A stretch of 64,000 bases of DNA from Prauserella aidingensis (GCF_024171865.1 NZ_JAMTCN010000002.1:310001-374000); one strand, 5' to 3'; shown: positions 49,310 through 58,723, counted from the stretch's first letter. Numbers and translations are program-made. Notes: generated from the letters alone by a model not told the origin.

Positions 49310-50241
49310 GCCGGGAGGCCAGGGTCGTCGTCGCGTCGAACCGTGCGTCGACGGGCGTGTACGAGGACAGGACCGGCCCGCTGATCACGGCGTGGCTGAC
49401 CTCCCGGGGGTACGTGACACCCGATCCGGTCGTCGTCGGCGACGGCGCTCCGGTGGAACAGGCGCTGCGTGAGTGCCTGGCCGCCGGCGTCGACGTCGTC
49501 CTCACGACGGGGGGCACCGGTATCTCGCCGACCGATCGCACCCCGGAGGCGACCGCCGCCGTGCTGGACAGGGAGGTGCCGGGGCTCGCCGACGCCGTGC
49601 GGGCCGCGGGGGGCGACGCCGTGCCGACGGCGAAACTGTCCCGCGGACTCGCGGGCGTGGCGGGCAGCACGCTGATCGTGAACCTGCCGGGATCGACCGG
49701 TGGGGTGAAGGACGGGCTCGGCGTGCTGGAGCCGGTGCTGGACCACGCCGTCGACCAGCTGCAGGGCGGAGACCATGCGCGGGACGGCGAATCCGGGGCC
49801 GGCGACGCCGGTGCCGCGGTGCGGATCCTGCGTGCGGACGTCACCGAGGATCCGTTGTCGGTGGACGAGCACGCCGAGCTGGTGGGCGACGACGCGGCGG
49901 GGGCGGTGGTGACGTTCAGCGGCGTCGTGCGGGACCACGACGGCGGCCGCACCGTCTCGTCCCTGTACTACGAAGGCCATCCCTCGGCGCCGTCGGTCGT
50001 GGCCGAGGTGGTCGCCGACGTGGCGAAGCGCCGTCGCGGGGTCCGCGCGGTCGCCGTCAGCCACCGCATCGGATCTCTGGAGATCGGGGACGTGGCGCTG
50101 GCGTGCGCCGTCGCCGCGGAACATCGCGGCGAAGCGTTCGCGACGTGTTCGGACCTCGTCGACGAGGTCAAGGCGCGGCTGCCGGTGTGGAAACACCAGT
50201 GGTTCACCGACGGCACGGACGAGTGGGTCAACAGCCCCTGA
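49306..50241 (+). CDS. Mog-MoaE fusion (molybdopterin adenylyltransferase / MPT synthase large subunit)
   Basis: 311 aa. The first 155 residues are a MogA/MoaB-type domain: RVVVASNRAS, TTGGTGISPTDRTPEAT and the NLPGSTGGVKDGL segment. A Gly/Asp/Ala linker (about 156-168) leads to a MoaE domain (about 170-311): GAVVTFSGVVRDHDGGR, SVVAEVVADV, VSHRIGSLEIGDVALACAV and VKARLPVWKHQWF. These two proteins are separate in mycobacteria (mog, moaE2). The fusion would put MPT synthase next to the adenylylating enzyme. No frame break is visible. Confidence 0.95.
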   Translation: MSREARVVVASNRASTGVYEDRTGPLITAWLTSRGYVTPDPVVVGDGAPVEQALRECLAAGVDVVLTTGGTGISPTDRTPEATAAVLDREVPGLADAVRAAGGDAVPTAKLSRGLAGVAGSTLIVNLPGSTGGVKDGLGVLEPVLDHAVDQLQGGDHARDGESGAGDAGAAVRILRADVTEDPLSVDEHAELVGDDAAGAVVTFSGVVRDHDGGRTVSSLYYEGHPSAPSVVAEVVADVAKRRRGVRAVAVSHRIGSLEIGDVALACAVAAEHRGEAFATCSDLVDEVKARLPVWKHQWFTDGTDEWVNSP

Positions 50242-50451
50242 CGCCGAAGCTTCGGGGGCGGCGGAGCAGCCGAGCGGACCCACGTGGGAGCGCTCCGCCG
50301 AGTTTGCGGTACCGGCCGCTGCGCAGTCCGAGCGCCGATGAGGCCGCCGCGCTGAGCGGGACCGGTTGCGCCGTCCGGGATTGCTCCGTCCGTGGGAGTG
50401 CGCCCGCTGACATTCGCATCAACCGGATCGATCGATAAGGTCTCCGACATG

Positions 50452-50492
50452 CGTAGGGCCCCACCGTCCGGGGGACACGGTGGGGCCCTACG
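50452..50492. terminator. 16-bp perfect hairpin between convergent genes
   Basis: CGTAGGGCCCCACCGT pairs perfectly with 50477-50492 around a nine-base loop. It can end transcription from either side. Confidence 0.85.
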
Positions 50493-50494
50493 TT

Positions 50495-50527
50495 GCTGAG
50501 CGGAGTCGGCGTCCGACGCCGCTCAGC
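50495..50527. terminator. Second hairpin next to the first
   Basis: GCTGAGCGG (50495-50503) pairs with 50519-50527, and an inner GTCGG/CCGAC pair extends the stem. It lies closer to rpfA, so it probably serves that gene. Confidence 0.75.
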
Positions 50528-50561
50528 GACCGCGCCTTGCGGGAAGGTCGGAGTCAGTCGA

Positions 50562-51236
<675 letters not shown>

Positions 51237-51474
51237 TTACGTGGAACAGGGCAGGCCACAAGAGCCTGGCCGGCTTTCGGGATGCCGGCACGTGCCGCGG
51301 GTTCGGCTCCGTTTCCCTCTCGTCCCAGTCCAGAAGTTCTTTCGCTCGGGGTCGGTTCCGGGATTCCGCGGACTGGGTTCGGCGCGTCGGAATCCCGGTC
51401 TTGCTCGTGGTCGGTCGGGGCCAACCGAGATGCGACGGTACGTAACGAGAACGCCGATCGGAAATTTTCGAGCA

Positions 51475-51490
51475 TGTGTGCTAGGTCACA
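51475..51490. promoter_or_regulatory. CRP/FNR-like dyad upstream of rpfA
   Basis: TGTGTGCTAGGTCACA differs by one base from TGTGA-N6-TCACA. It lies about 270 bases upstream of the rpfA ATG. RpfA of mycobacteria is under Crp control; the same here is inference. Confidence 0.5.
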
Positions 51491-51510
51491 GTAACGGCGT
51501 GCAACCTTTT

Positions 51511-51529
51511 GCGATGACGCTGTCATCGC
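51511..51529. promoter_or_regulatory. Perfect 8-bp dyad upstream of rpfA
   Basis: GCGATGAC-GCT-GTCATCGC, palindromic with a three-base centre. A regulator site is likely; the protein is unknown. Confidence 0.55.
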
Positions 51530-51599
51530 AGGTCAGCGTGCCGTTATGGCGCCGTATCCGTTCCGAGATCTTTTACTCTTCGTGAGGCTTGTGTCACGT

Positions 51600-52233
51600 G
51601 GTTTTGGCGCGAATGGACCGTTCGTGCAGGCCACTTCGCGGTGGTTCGAACCGGCGAATCGGACACTTGAGACGGTCGCGCCGGAGCCGTGACGGGTCCG
51701 GGTTGCCGTAGCCGATCGGCCGTGTGGCGGTACGGCGAACTCGTCGGCAACTCCGTGGTGGCGAAGGTCCGAACCTGCGGGTGCTCGTCACCTGGGGGCG
51801 AGCGCGGCCGGTGCGCGCATCTCGTCCGGACCGCCGTGCTCGAAGTCGTGTCGCTGCCCTCGGTCCGGACAAATCGCCCGAACGAGTTGATTCGTTCGGT
51901 CCGGAGATTCGGAGGTCCGGACGACCGGGTGGCCGCCGGCGTGGGCCGGACCACCGGCCGGGCAGGTGTGGGCGGGCGTTCCGCTGCGACGGCGGGTACG
52001 TCGAGGTGAACGGCGTGTGTCGACTGTGTGGCCCTGTGAATGGCAGCCGCTCGGCTCCGGTGGGGGTGGGCGCGGGACGGCGGCACTGCCGGTCACAGCG
52101 CCACTCAGCGGCGCCGAGTTCGGCCTCGTCGCTGCGGTCTCCGCGGTGGGGCCTCTGCCGCAGCGGCCGATCGGTCGAGGTGGGGGCCCGCTGCTCTGTC
52201 GGCATGGGCCGATCGGCCCGCCGCAGACCGGTT
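51600..52233. other. Gene-poor gap with GTCCGGA cluster
   Basis: No convincing coding frame was found in this 630-base stretch; open frames on both strands have no recognisable content. TCCGGA occurs at 51825, 51864, 51900 and 51916, with a dyad CCGAACGA-N6-TCGTTCGG at 51878-51899 between two of them. The earlier part, 51210-51600, is the rpfA leader region. Confidence 0.5.
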
Positions 52234-52500
52234 TCAGCCGCCCGCGAACGGCGGCAGTACGTCGAGTTCCCCGTCGGCGGGCAGTGGCCGGTCCGGATCA
52301 CGCACGGCGACGCCGTCGACGAGGAAGCTCGCCGCGTCGAGGATCCGGGGCAGCGAACCGGGGTGGCGGGCGCGCAACGTCGCGACGGCATCGGCCACCG
52401 TGGCGCCGTCGGGCAGTTCGAGCGCTTCGGATTCGACTCCTGCGGCCGCACGTGCGGATGCGAAGTACCGCACGCGCACTCTCGTCCCGGTAACCGGCAC
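52234..52500 (-). CDS. moaD: MPT synthase small subunit MoaD
   Basis: 88 aa. Ubiquitin-fold sulphur carrier ending in the required PPFAGG. VRVRYFASARAAAGVES begins the fold and ELPDGATVADAVATLRA follows. Its terminal Gly is thiocarboxylated and gives sulphur to MPT with MoaE. moaA ends four bases upstream of its start, so both are one operon. Confidence 0.96.
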   Translation of the reverse strand: MPVTGTRVRVRYFASARAAAGVESEALELPDGATVADAVATLRARHPGSLPRILDAASFLVDGVAVRDPDRPLPADGELDVLPPFAGG

Positions 52501-52504
52501 GCGC

Positions 52505-53635
52505 TCAGCCTCCGATCGAGCTCATCGGCCGGAGTGGCTGTGCGAATCCGGCCTCGTTGATCTCGTGTCCGGCGAGTTTGCCCCACATCGTGTCGCGCCA
52601 GACGTTCGCGACGTCCTCGTCGCTCGCCCCGCCACGGAGCAGCATGCGCAGGTCCGTCTCGTCGTTGCTGAACAGGCAGGAGCGGACGGCGCCGTCCGCG
52701 GTCAGCCGGGTGCGTTCGCAGGCGGCGCAGAACGGCCTGGTCACCGACGGGATCACGCCCACCTCGGCCGGGCCGCCGTCGACGAGCCAGCGTTCGGCCG
52801 GTGCTCCGCCCCGTTCCGCGGGGCTGGGGGTGAGCGTGAACTCGGTCGAGAGCAGGTCGAGGATCTCGGTGGCCGTGATCATGTTCGCCCGATCCCAGCC
52901 GTGCTGGGCGTCGAGCGGCATCTGTTCGATGAACCGCAGGTGGTAGCCGTGCTCCAGCGCGAACCGCAGTAGTGACGTCGCCTCGTGGTCGTTCTCGCCG
53001 CGGATGAGCACCGCGTTGATCTTGACCGGTTCGAGGCCGGCCTCGCGGGCCGCGGCCAGGCCGTCGAGCACGTGGCGCAGCCGGTCGCGGCGGGTGATGC
53101 GCTCGAACGTCTCCGGGTTCACGGAGTCGAGCGAGACGTTGATGCGGTTCAGGCCCGCCTCGGCGAACGCCGCGGCGCGTTTGGCGAAGCCGATGCCGTT
53201 CGTCGTCATCGACAGCCGCGGCCGCGGCTCGAGCGCGGTGATCCTCGCGACCAACTCTTCGAGGTTCGGCCGCAGCAGCGGTTCGCCACCGGTGAGCCGG
53301 ATGTCGGTCACGCCGAGCCTGCCGACCGCGATGTCCATGAGGCGTACGAGCTCGTCATCGCTGAGGACCTGGTCGCCGGGCATCCACTCGAGCCCCTCGG
53401 CGGGCATGCAGTAGCTGCACCTCAGGTTGCACTTGTCGGTCAGCGAGACGCGCAGGTCCGTGGCGACCCGGCCGAAGGTGTCGATCAACGCCGGGTTGTC
53501 CGGCCGTGGCGTCGTCGCGCCGGGGCCGGAGGAGCGCGCGCCGGGCACCGCCGGGGTGCCGAGGTTCACCGCGGTCCCCGTGCCGTTCCCGGTGTCGTGG
53601 CCTGTCGCGTGGCCTGCCGCCGATTCCGCTGCCAT
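52505..53635 (-). CDS. moaA: GTP 3',8-cyclase MoaA
   Basis: 376 aa from the ATG at 53635, eight bases after a TAGGGT hexamer; GTG codons two and one before it are alternatives. Radical SAM cluster CNLRCSYC, then RLTGGEPLLR, SMTTNGIG, NVSLDS. The C-terminal cluster is FCAACERTRLTADGAVRSCLF and the C-terminal GG completes the active site. The first 50 residues are a low-complexity Gly/Thr/Pro leader. It starts molybdopterin synthesis from GTP. Confidence 0.96.
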   Translation of the reverse strand: MAAESAAGHATGHDTGNGTGTAVNLGTPAVPGARSSGPGATTPRPDNPALIDTFGRVATDLRVSLTDKCNLRCSYCMPAEGLEWMPGDQVLSDDELVRLMDIAVGRLGVTDIRLTGGEPLLRPNLEELVARITALEPRPRLSMTTNGIGFAKRAAAFAEAGLNRINVSLDSVNPETFERITRRDRLRHVLDGLAAAREAGLEPVKINAVLIRGENDHEATSLLRFALEHGYHLRFIEQMPLDAQHGWDRANMITATEILDLLSTEFTLTPSPAERGGAPAERWLVDGGPAEVGVIPSVTRPFCAACERTRLTADGAVRSCLFSNDETDLRMLLRGGASDEDVANVWRDTMWGKLAGHEINEAGFAQPLRPMSSIGG

Positions 53636-53739
53636 CACCACTCACCCTAGTGCCGGGGACCGACAGTGTGTGAGATCGCGAACGCACAGAATTCGTCCCG
53701 GTTCGGCGTCGGACCATGGTCGTTCCGCAAATGCGGAGA

Positions 53740-53745
53740 TAATCT
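53740..53745 (+). promoter_or_regulatory. -10 element of the regulator-modABC operon
   Basis: TAATCT lies seven bases before the ATG at 53753; the transcript is probably leaderless. Confidence 0.65.
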
Positions 53746-53752
53746 GCGACTC

Positions 53753-54184
53753 ATGGCGCATTTTCGGTTCTCCGAGGCGGCGCGGTTGCTGGGAGTCAGC
53801 GACGACACCGTCCGCAGATGGGTACGTGCGGGTCAGCTCGCGGAGGGCGAGGACGACGTCGGCCGCAAGGTGGTCGACGGCGCCGAACTGGCGGCCTTCG
53901 CCAGGAGACAGGCCGTGAGGTCGGCCGAGGAGGACCGGACCGCCGAGTCGGCCGATCGCAGTGAGATCGGGAGGTCGGCGCGGAACCGGTTCGTCGGCCT
54001 GGTCACCGAGGTCGTCGCCGACGGGGTCATGGCACAGGTCGAGGTGCAGTGCGGACCGCATCGCGTGGTGTCGCTGATGAGCGCCGAGGCGGTGCGGGAA
54101 CTCGGCCTGAAACCGGGCGAGCTCGCGGTGACCGTGGTGAAGGCGACGCAGGTGATCGTCGAGATACCGCGAGGCGTTCGATGA
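53753..54184 (+). CDS. HTH-TOBE molybdenum-binding regulator
   Basis: 143 aa. N-terminal MerR/excisionase-like helix-turn-helix (FSEAARLLGVSDDTVRRWVR), a charged linker, then a TOBE/Mop domain at about 78-142 (NRFVGLVTEVVADGVMAQVE, LGLKPGELAVTVVKATQVIV). It is the first gene of the mod operon and overlaps modA by four bases. By design it should sense molybdate and control the operon, but it is not a canonical ModE, which has a LysR-type HTH. Whether it represses or activates is unknown. Confidence 0.9.
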   Translation: MAHFRFSEAARLLGVSDDTVRRWVRAGQLAEGEDDVGRKVVDGAELAAFARRQAVRSAEEDRTAESADRSEIGRSARNRFVGLVTEVVADGVMAQVEVQCGPHRVVSLMSAEAVRELGLKPGELAVTVVKATQVIVEIPRGVR

Positions 54185-54960
54185 GGCCGGCGGTGCGACA
54201 GGGCGCGTGGCAGGTCCGGCGCGGCAGGTGGACCTGCGTGGTCCTGGTGGCCGCGGCGCTCGCCGTCGGCACCGCAGGCTGCGGCTCGGAGGGGCGAACC
54301 CTGAACGTCTTCGCGGCGGCCTCCCTCACCGAGCCGTTCGGCAGGCTGGAGACGGTCTTCGAGCAGCGGCACCCGGACGTCGACGTCCGCCTCAACCTGG
54401 TGGGCTCGACGACCCTCGGCAGTCAGATCACCGAGGGCGCGCCCGCGGACGTGTTCGCCTCGGCGAACGAGCAGGCGATGGCCGACGTCGCAGCCGACAT
54501 GGACGGCGAGCCGGAGCCGTTCGCGACCAACCGGCTGACCATCGCCGTACCGCCGGGCAACCCTGCGGACATCCAGGGATTCGACGACCTGGCGGGAGGC
54601 GGCGCGACCGTCGTCGTGTGCAGGCCGCAGGTGCCGTGCGGTGCCGCGGCCCGGGAGGTCGCCGAGCTCGCCGGGACGTCGCTGAGCCCGGCCAGCGAGG
54701 AGCAGGACGTCAAGGACGTGCTCAACAAGGTCGTCACCCGCGAGGCGGACGCCGGGCTCGTGTACCGCACGGACGTCCGGGCGGCGGCAGGGAAGGTCGA
54801 GGAGGTGCGCATTCCGCAGGCGTCCCGCGCCGAGAACCGGTACCCGATCGCCGTCTCCGCCCGTGCCGCCGAGCCCGAGCTCGCCGCCGAGTTCCGGGAC
54901 CTGGTTCTCGGCGACGAGGGGCGCCGGGTACTCGGGGAGGCAGGCTTTGGCACGCCGTGA
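54181..54960 (+). CDS. modA: Molybdate-binding lipoprotein ModA
   Basis: 259 aa. Signal peptide with lipobox VGTAGC, then NVFAAASLTEPFGRLE, VGSTTLGSQI, GAPADVFASANEQAM and TNRLTIAVPP. It captures molybdate or tungstate outside the membrane. ATG overlaps the regulator stop (ATGA). Typical length. Confidence 0.95.
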   Translation: MRPAVRQGAWQVRRGRWTCVVLVAAALAVGTAGCGSEGRTLNVFAAASLTEPFGRLETVFEQRHPDVDVRLNLVGSTTLGSQITEGAPADVFASANEQAMADVAADMDGEPEPFATNRLTIAVPPGNPADIQGFDDLAGGGATVVVCRPQVPCGAAAREVAELAGTSLSPASEEQDVKDVLNKVVTREADAGLVYRTDVRAAAGKVEEVRIPQASRAENRYPIAVSARAAEPELAAEFRDLVLGDEGRRVLGEAGFGTP

Positions 54961-55846
54961 CGGCACGCGCCGCGGCGCCGTGCCCACCGACGCCGTGCCC
55001 ACCGACGCCGCGCCGTCCGAAGCGGTGCCGACCGGTCGTGGGCCGCGCTCGCGCAGGACCCGCAACCGGAACCCCGGCCTGCCGTGGGTGCTGTGGATCC
55101 CGGCCGGGCTCGCGCTCGCCCTGGTCGTGCTGCCGGTCGTCGGGCTGCTCGTGCGCACCGACTACGCACGCCTGCCCGAGCTGCTGACGTCAGGGGCCGC
55201 GCTGAGTGCGCTGCGGTTGTCGCTGGTCACCGCGTTGCTGTCGACGATCGCGTGCGTCGTGCTGGGCGTGCCGTTGGCGGTCGTGCTGGCGCGGGCGAGG
55301 GGCCGCGGTGTGCGGCTCGTGCGTGCCGTGGTGCTGCTGCCCCTCGTGCTGCCGCCCGTCGTGGGTGGTCTGGCGCTGCTGTTCCTGCTCGGCCGCAACG
55401 GGTTCCTCGGCTACCTGCTCGACGTCGTGGCGGGCGTCAGCGTGCCGTTCACGACGACGGCCGTGGTGATCGCGCAGACGTTCGTGGCGATGCCGTTCCT
55501 CGTCGTCAGCCTCGAAGGGGCGTTGCGCGGGAGCGGGCAGCGCTACGAACTGGTCGCGGCCACCCTCGGCGCCCGTCCGTGGACCGTGTTCCGCCGCGTG
55601 ACCGTGCCGTTGCTGCTGCCCGCGCTCGGCTCCGGTGCGGTGCTGAGCTTCGCGCGTGCACTGGGCGAGTTCGGTGCGACGATCACGTTCGCGGGCAGCC
55701 TGGAAGGAGTGACACGGACGTTGCCGCTCGAGGTGTACGCGCAGGCGCAGGCCGACGTCGACAGCGCCGTGGCGCTGGCGTTGCTGCTGATCGTCGTCGC
55801 CGTCGTGGTGATCGCGGTCGCCAGGCCGAAGGCGTTCGACCGATGA
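54947..55846 (+). CDS. modB: Molybdate ABC permease ModB
   Basis: 299 aa from a TTG six bases after GGGGAGG; the start lies 14 bases inside modA. About six helices after a 45-residue Arg/Pro-rich cytoplasmic leader that is longer than usual for ModB. Landmarks are VLLPLVLPPVVGGLALL, the EAA loop ELVAATLGARPWTVFRRV, and SFARALGEFGATITFAG. It moves molybdate with ModC. Confidence 0.95.
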   Translation: MARRDGTRRGAVPTDAVPTDAAPSEAVPTGRGPRSRRTRNRNPGLPWVLWIPAGLALALVVLPVVGLLVRTDYARLPELLTSGAALSALRLSLVTALLSTIACVVLGVPLAVVLARARGRGVRLVRAVVLLPLVLPPVVGGLALLFLLGRNGFLGYLLDVVAGVSVPFTTTAVVIAQTFVAMPFLVVSLEGALRGSGQRYELVAATLGARPWTVFRRVTVPLLLPALGSGAVLSFARALGEFGATITFAGSLEGVTRTLPLEVYAQAQADVDSAVALALLLIVVAVVVIAVARPKAFDR

Positions 55847-57033
55847 GCCTGCACATGGACGTGGCCGTGACGCGGGGGCGGTTCACGCTGGACGTGGCGT
55901 TCGACGTGCCTGCAGGCCGTGTGCTGGCGGTGCTCGGGCCGAACGGGTCCGGCAAGTCGACGCTGCTGCAGTGCCTGGCCGGACTGCTGGCGCCCGGCCG
56001 CGGCACCGTGACGCTCGACCGCCGGACCCTGACGAGCGTTCCGGGCGTGCAGGTGCCGGTCCACGACCGCGGCATCGGCCTGCTCGCCCAGGACCCGCTA
56101 CTGCTGCCGCACCTGACGGTGGCGGAGAACGTGGCGTTCGGCCCCCGGTCGCAGGGCGTCCCTCGCGTGCGCGCACGCGCGCAGGCGCGCGCGTGGTTGA
56201 AAGAGGTGGACGCCGCCGAGTTCGCCCACCGCAGGCCCGCGCAGCTGTCCGGCGGACAGGCCCAGCGCGTCGCCGTCGCCCGTGCGCTGGCGGGCGGGCC
56301 GCGGGCGCTGCTGCTCGACGAACCGCTGTCGGCGCTGGACGTCGACGCGGCGCCCGCCGTCCGCGGCCTGCTGCGAAGGGTCCTGCGGCGCAGGCACTCC
56401 CGTGACGGGCAGTCCGATGACCTGCGTTCCGGGGACGGGCGTTCCGGGTACGGGCACGAGGTGACCGGCGATCGCTGCGCGGTGCTCGTGACTCACGACC
56501 CGCTCGACGCGCTGGCGCTCGCCGACGACGTCGTCGTCCTCGACGCCGGGCGCATCGTCGAGCGCGGACCGGCGAAGGCGGTGCTGGCCGCGCCGCGCAC
56601 GCCGTTCACGGCGCGTATCGCGGGCCTGAACCTCGTCTCCGGGGTGGCCGCCGAGGACGGTCTGCGCGGCGCGGACGGCCGGTTCGTCGCAGGGGTTCCC
56701 TCCGACGACTGTGTGGTGGGCGAGCCGGCCGTCGCGGTGTTCGCCCCCGGCGCCGTCGCGGTGCACCCGCCGGGCGCACCGCACACGGGCAGCCCGCGCA
56801 ACGTCGTCGACACGCGGGTCTCCTCGCTCGAACCGCACGGTGCCGTGATCCGCCTCCGCACCGCCGGTGAGGCAGGTGAGGAGGCGGGGATCGCCGCCGA
56901 CCTGACGCCCGCCTCCGTCGCCGAGCTCGGACTGGAACCGGGCTCGCCGGTGCGCCTCGAGGTGAAGGCCGCGGCGGTCGCCGTGCACCCCGCGGTGGAG
57001 TCGCCGTCGCCGTTCCCGGCCGCCGAGCCCTAA
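55843..57033 (+). CDS. modC: Molybdate ABC ATPase ModC
   Basis: 396 aa. Walker A GPNGSGKST, signature LSGGQAQRVAVARAL, Walker B LLLDEPLSALDV, H-loop VTHDPLDA. The C-terminal Mop/TOBE domain is at about 320-385. Between Walker B and H-loop an insertion of about 30 residues (RRRHSRDGQSDDLRSGDG and on) is low-complexity and seen at 56390-56475. ATG overlaps modB by four bases. The stop TAA is the start of the next gene's presumed -10. Confidence 0.95.
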   Translation: MSLHMDVAVTRGRFTLDVAFDVPAGRVLAVLGPNGSGKSTLLQCLAGLLAPGRGTVTLDRRTLTSVPGVQVPVHDRGIGLLAQDPLLLPHLTVAENVAFGPRSQGVPRVRARAQARAWLKEVDAAEFAHRRPAQLSGGQAQRVAVARALAGGPRALLLDEPLSALDVDAAPAVRGLLRRVLRRRHSRDGQSDDLRSGDGRSGYGHEVTGDRCAVLVTHDPLDALALADDVVVLDAGRIVERGPAKAVLAAPRTPFTARIAGLNLVSGVAAEDGLRGADGRFVAGVPSDDCVVGEPAVAVFAPGAVAVHPPGAPHTGSPRNVVDTRVSSLEPHGAVIRLRTAGEAGEEAGIAADLTPASVAELGLEPGSPVRLEVKAAAVAVHPAVESPSPFPAAEP

Positions 57034-57036
57034 GGT
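57031..57036 (+). promoter_or_regulatory. -10 element for a leaderless HAD gene
   Basis: TAAGGT lies six bases before the ATG at 57043; its TAA is the modC stop. Confidence 0.55.
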
Positions 57037-57042
57037 GGGCGC

Positions 57043-57843
57043 ATGGCCTCGTCGAACGCTCCCTGGACGTACCTCACCGACATGGACGGCGTGCTCGTCC
57101 ACGAGGAACACCTCGTGCCCGGCGCCGATGACTTCCTCGCCGAGCTGCGCTCCTCGGGCGCGGATTTCCTCGTGCTGACCAACAACTCCATCTACACCCC
57201 GCGTGACCTGCGGGCGCGACTGCTGCACAGTGGTCTGGACGTGCCCGAGTCGGCGATCTGGACCTCGGCGCTCGCGACGGCGAAGTTCCTGCAGGAGCAG
57301 CGCCCCGGCGGGTCGGCGTTCGTCATCGGCGAGGCCGGTCTGACCACCGCGCTGCACGAGGCCGGGTACATCCTCACCGAGACCGACCCGGACTACGTCG
57401 TGCTCGGGGAGACCCGGACCTACAGCTTCACCGCCATCACGCGCGCCATCCGGCTGATCGAGCGCGGCGCCCGGTTCATCGCCACCAACCCCGACCCGAC
57501 CGGGCCCAGCCGCGAAGGCGTGCTGCCGGCCACCGGGTCGATCGCCGCGCTGATCGAGCGTGCCACCGGCAAGTCGCCGTACTACGTGGGCAAACCGAAT
57601 CCGCTGATGATGCGGTCGGCGCTGCGCTCGCTCGGCGCCCATTCGGAGCACACGATCATGATCGGCGATCGCATGGACACCGACGTGCACTCGGGCATCG
57701 AGGCGGGGCTGAAGACCGTGCTGGTGCTGTCCGGGATCTCGACCCGCGAGTCCGCCGACCGGTACCCGTTCAAACCGACTCTGATCGCCGACACGATCGC
57801 CGACCTCGTGGGCCGCACCGCGGACCCGTTCGGAGCAGGCTGA
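57043..57843 (+). CDS. HAD-IIA family hydrolase (NagD-like)
   Basis: 266 aa. Motif [28 protein letters not shown], then [22 protein letters not shown] and the motif III/IV region [11 protein letters not shown] with [26 protein letters not shown]. It is a phosphatase with a C2 cap, acting on sugar or nucleotide phosphates; substrate unknown. Confidence 0.92.
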   Translation: MASSNAPWTYLTDMDGVLVHEEHLVPGADDFLAELRSSGADFLVLTNNSIYTPRDLRARLLHSGLDVPESAIWTSALATAKFLQEQRPGGSAFVIGEAGLTTALHEAGYILTETDPDYVVLGETRTYSFTAITRAIRLIERGARFIATNPDPTGPSREGVLPATGSIAALIERATGKSPYYVGKPNPLMMRSALRSLGAHSEHTIMIGDRMDTDVHSGIEAGLKTVLVLSGISTRESADRYPFKPTLIADTIADLVGRTADPFGAG

Positions 57844-57907
57844 CCTCCCGCCGCCGCGTCGTGAGCGCTGGGCAGGTGGAGGCGGTCGCCGTGGCGGGCG
57901 GAGGGCG

Positions 57908-57913
57908 TAAAGT
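57908..57913 (+). promoter_or_regulatory. -10 element for a leaderless metallophosphatase gene
   Basis: TAAAGT lies six bases before the GTG at 57920. Confidence 0.55.
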
Positions 57914-57919
57914 CGAAGA

Positions 57920-58723
57920 GTGATGGACGGGGACATGTTCGTCGTCGGTGACGTGCACGGACACCGCGACGAGCTGGCCGACGCACTGCGTGAGCGCGGC
58001 CTCATCGACGACTCCGACGACTGGTCGGGCGGCACCGCGACGCTGTGGTTCCTGGGGGACTTCGTCGACCGCGGGCCCGACGGGATCGGTGCCATCGAAC
58101 TGGTCAGGGAGTTGCAACGGCAGGCTTCCGACGTGGGCGGGCGTGTCGAGACACTGCTCGGCAACCACGAGATCCTGCTGCTCGGCGTCCACCGGTTCGG
58201 CGACGAGGACGTACCGTCCGATTTCGGCCCGCGGAGTTTCGCGCGCAGCTGGGAGATCAACGGCGGGTGCCGGGCCGACCAGGACGGGCTGACCGACGAT
58301 CTCGTCGAATGGCTGGCGACGCGGCCGATGCTCGCGTGCGACGGCGACCACCTGCTGATGCACTCCGACACCCTCGAGTACCTCGAGTGGGGTTCGTCGA
58401 TCGAGAAGATCAACGACACGGTCCACGAGGTGCTCGCGGGTGACGACATCTCCCGGTGGTGGGACGTGTGGCGGCGGATGACCACGCGGTACGCGTTCCG
58501 CGGGCCGCACGGCCAGGACGCGGCCCGTGCCCTGCTCGACGACCTGGGCGGACAGCGCATCGTGCACGGGCACAGCGTGATCGCCGATCAACTCGGCATC
58601 CACCCTGCCGACATCGAGCAGCCGTACCTGTACGCGGGCGGGACGGTCCTGGGCATCGACGCCGGCCTGTTCGCGGGTGGTCCGTGCCTCGTCGTCCCGT
58701 TGCCGTACGTGCCCGAAGACTGA
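57920..58723 (+). CDS. Metallophosphoesterase (calcineurin-like)
   Basis: 267 aa. Metal-site motifs are FVVGDVHGHRDEL, FLGDFVDRGPDG, LLGNHEILLL and VHGHS, all in the expected order with the GNHE ligand. It belongs to the Ser/Thr phosphatase-like or Ap4A hydrolase-like branch. Start GTG at 57920 fits the -10 element; an ATG follows immediately and would give the same product less one residue. The target is unknown; a link to the protein kinase at 16 kb is possible but unsupported. Confidence 0.92.
   Translation: MMDGDMFVVGDVHGHRDELADALRERGLIDDSDDWSGGTATLWFLGDFVDRGPDGIGAIELVRELQRQASDVGGRVETLLGNHEILLLGVHRFGDEDVPSDFGPRSFARSWEINGGCRADQDGLTDDLVEWLATRPMLACDGDHLLMHSDTLEYLEWGSSIEKINDTVHEVLAGDDISRWWDVWRRMTTRYAFRGPHGQDAARALLDDLGGQRIVHGHSVIADQLGIHPADIEQPYLYAGGTVLGIDAGLFAGGPCLVVPLPYVPED

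Noticed and set aside
51594..52586. Coding genes in the gap between rpfA and moaD
   Set aside because: Frames on both strands have Arg/Ser/Pro-biased content and no homology signs; none has a good start signal.
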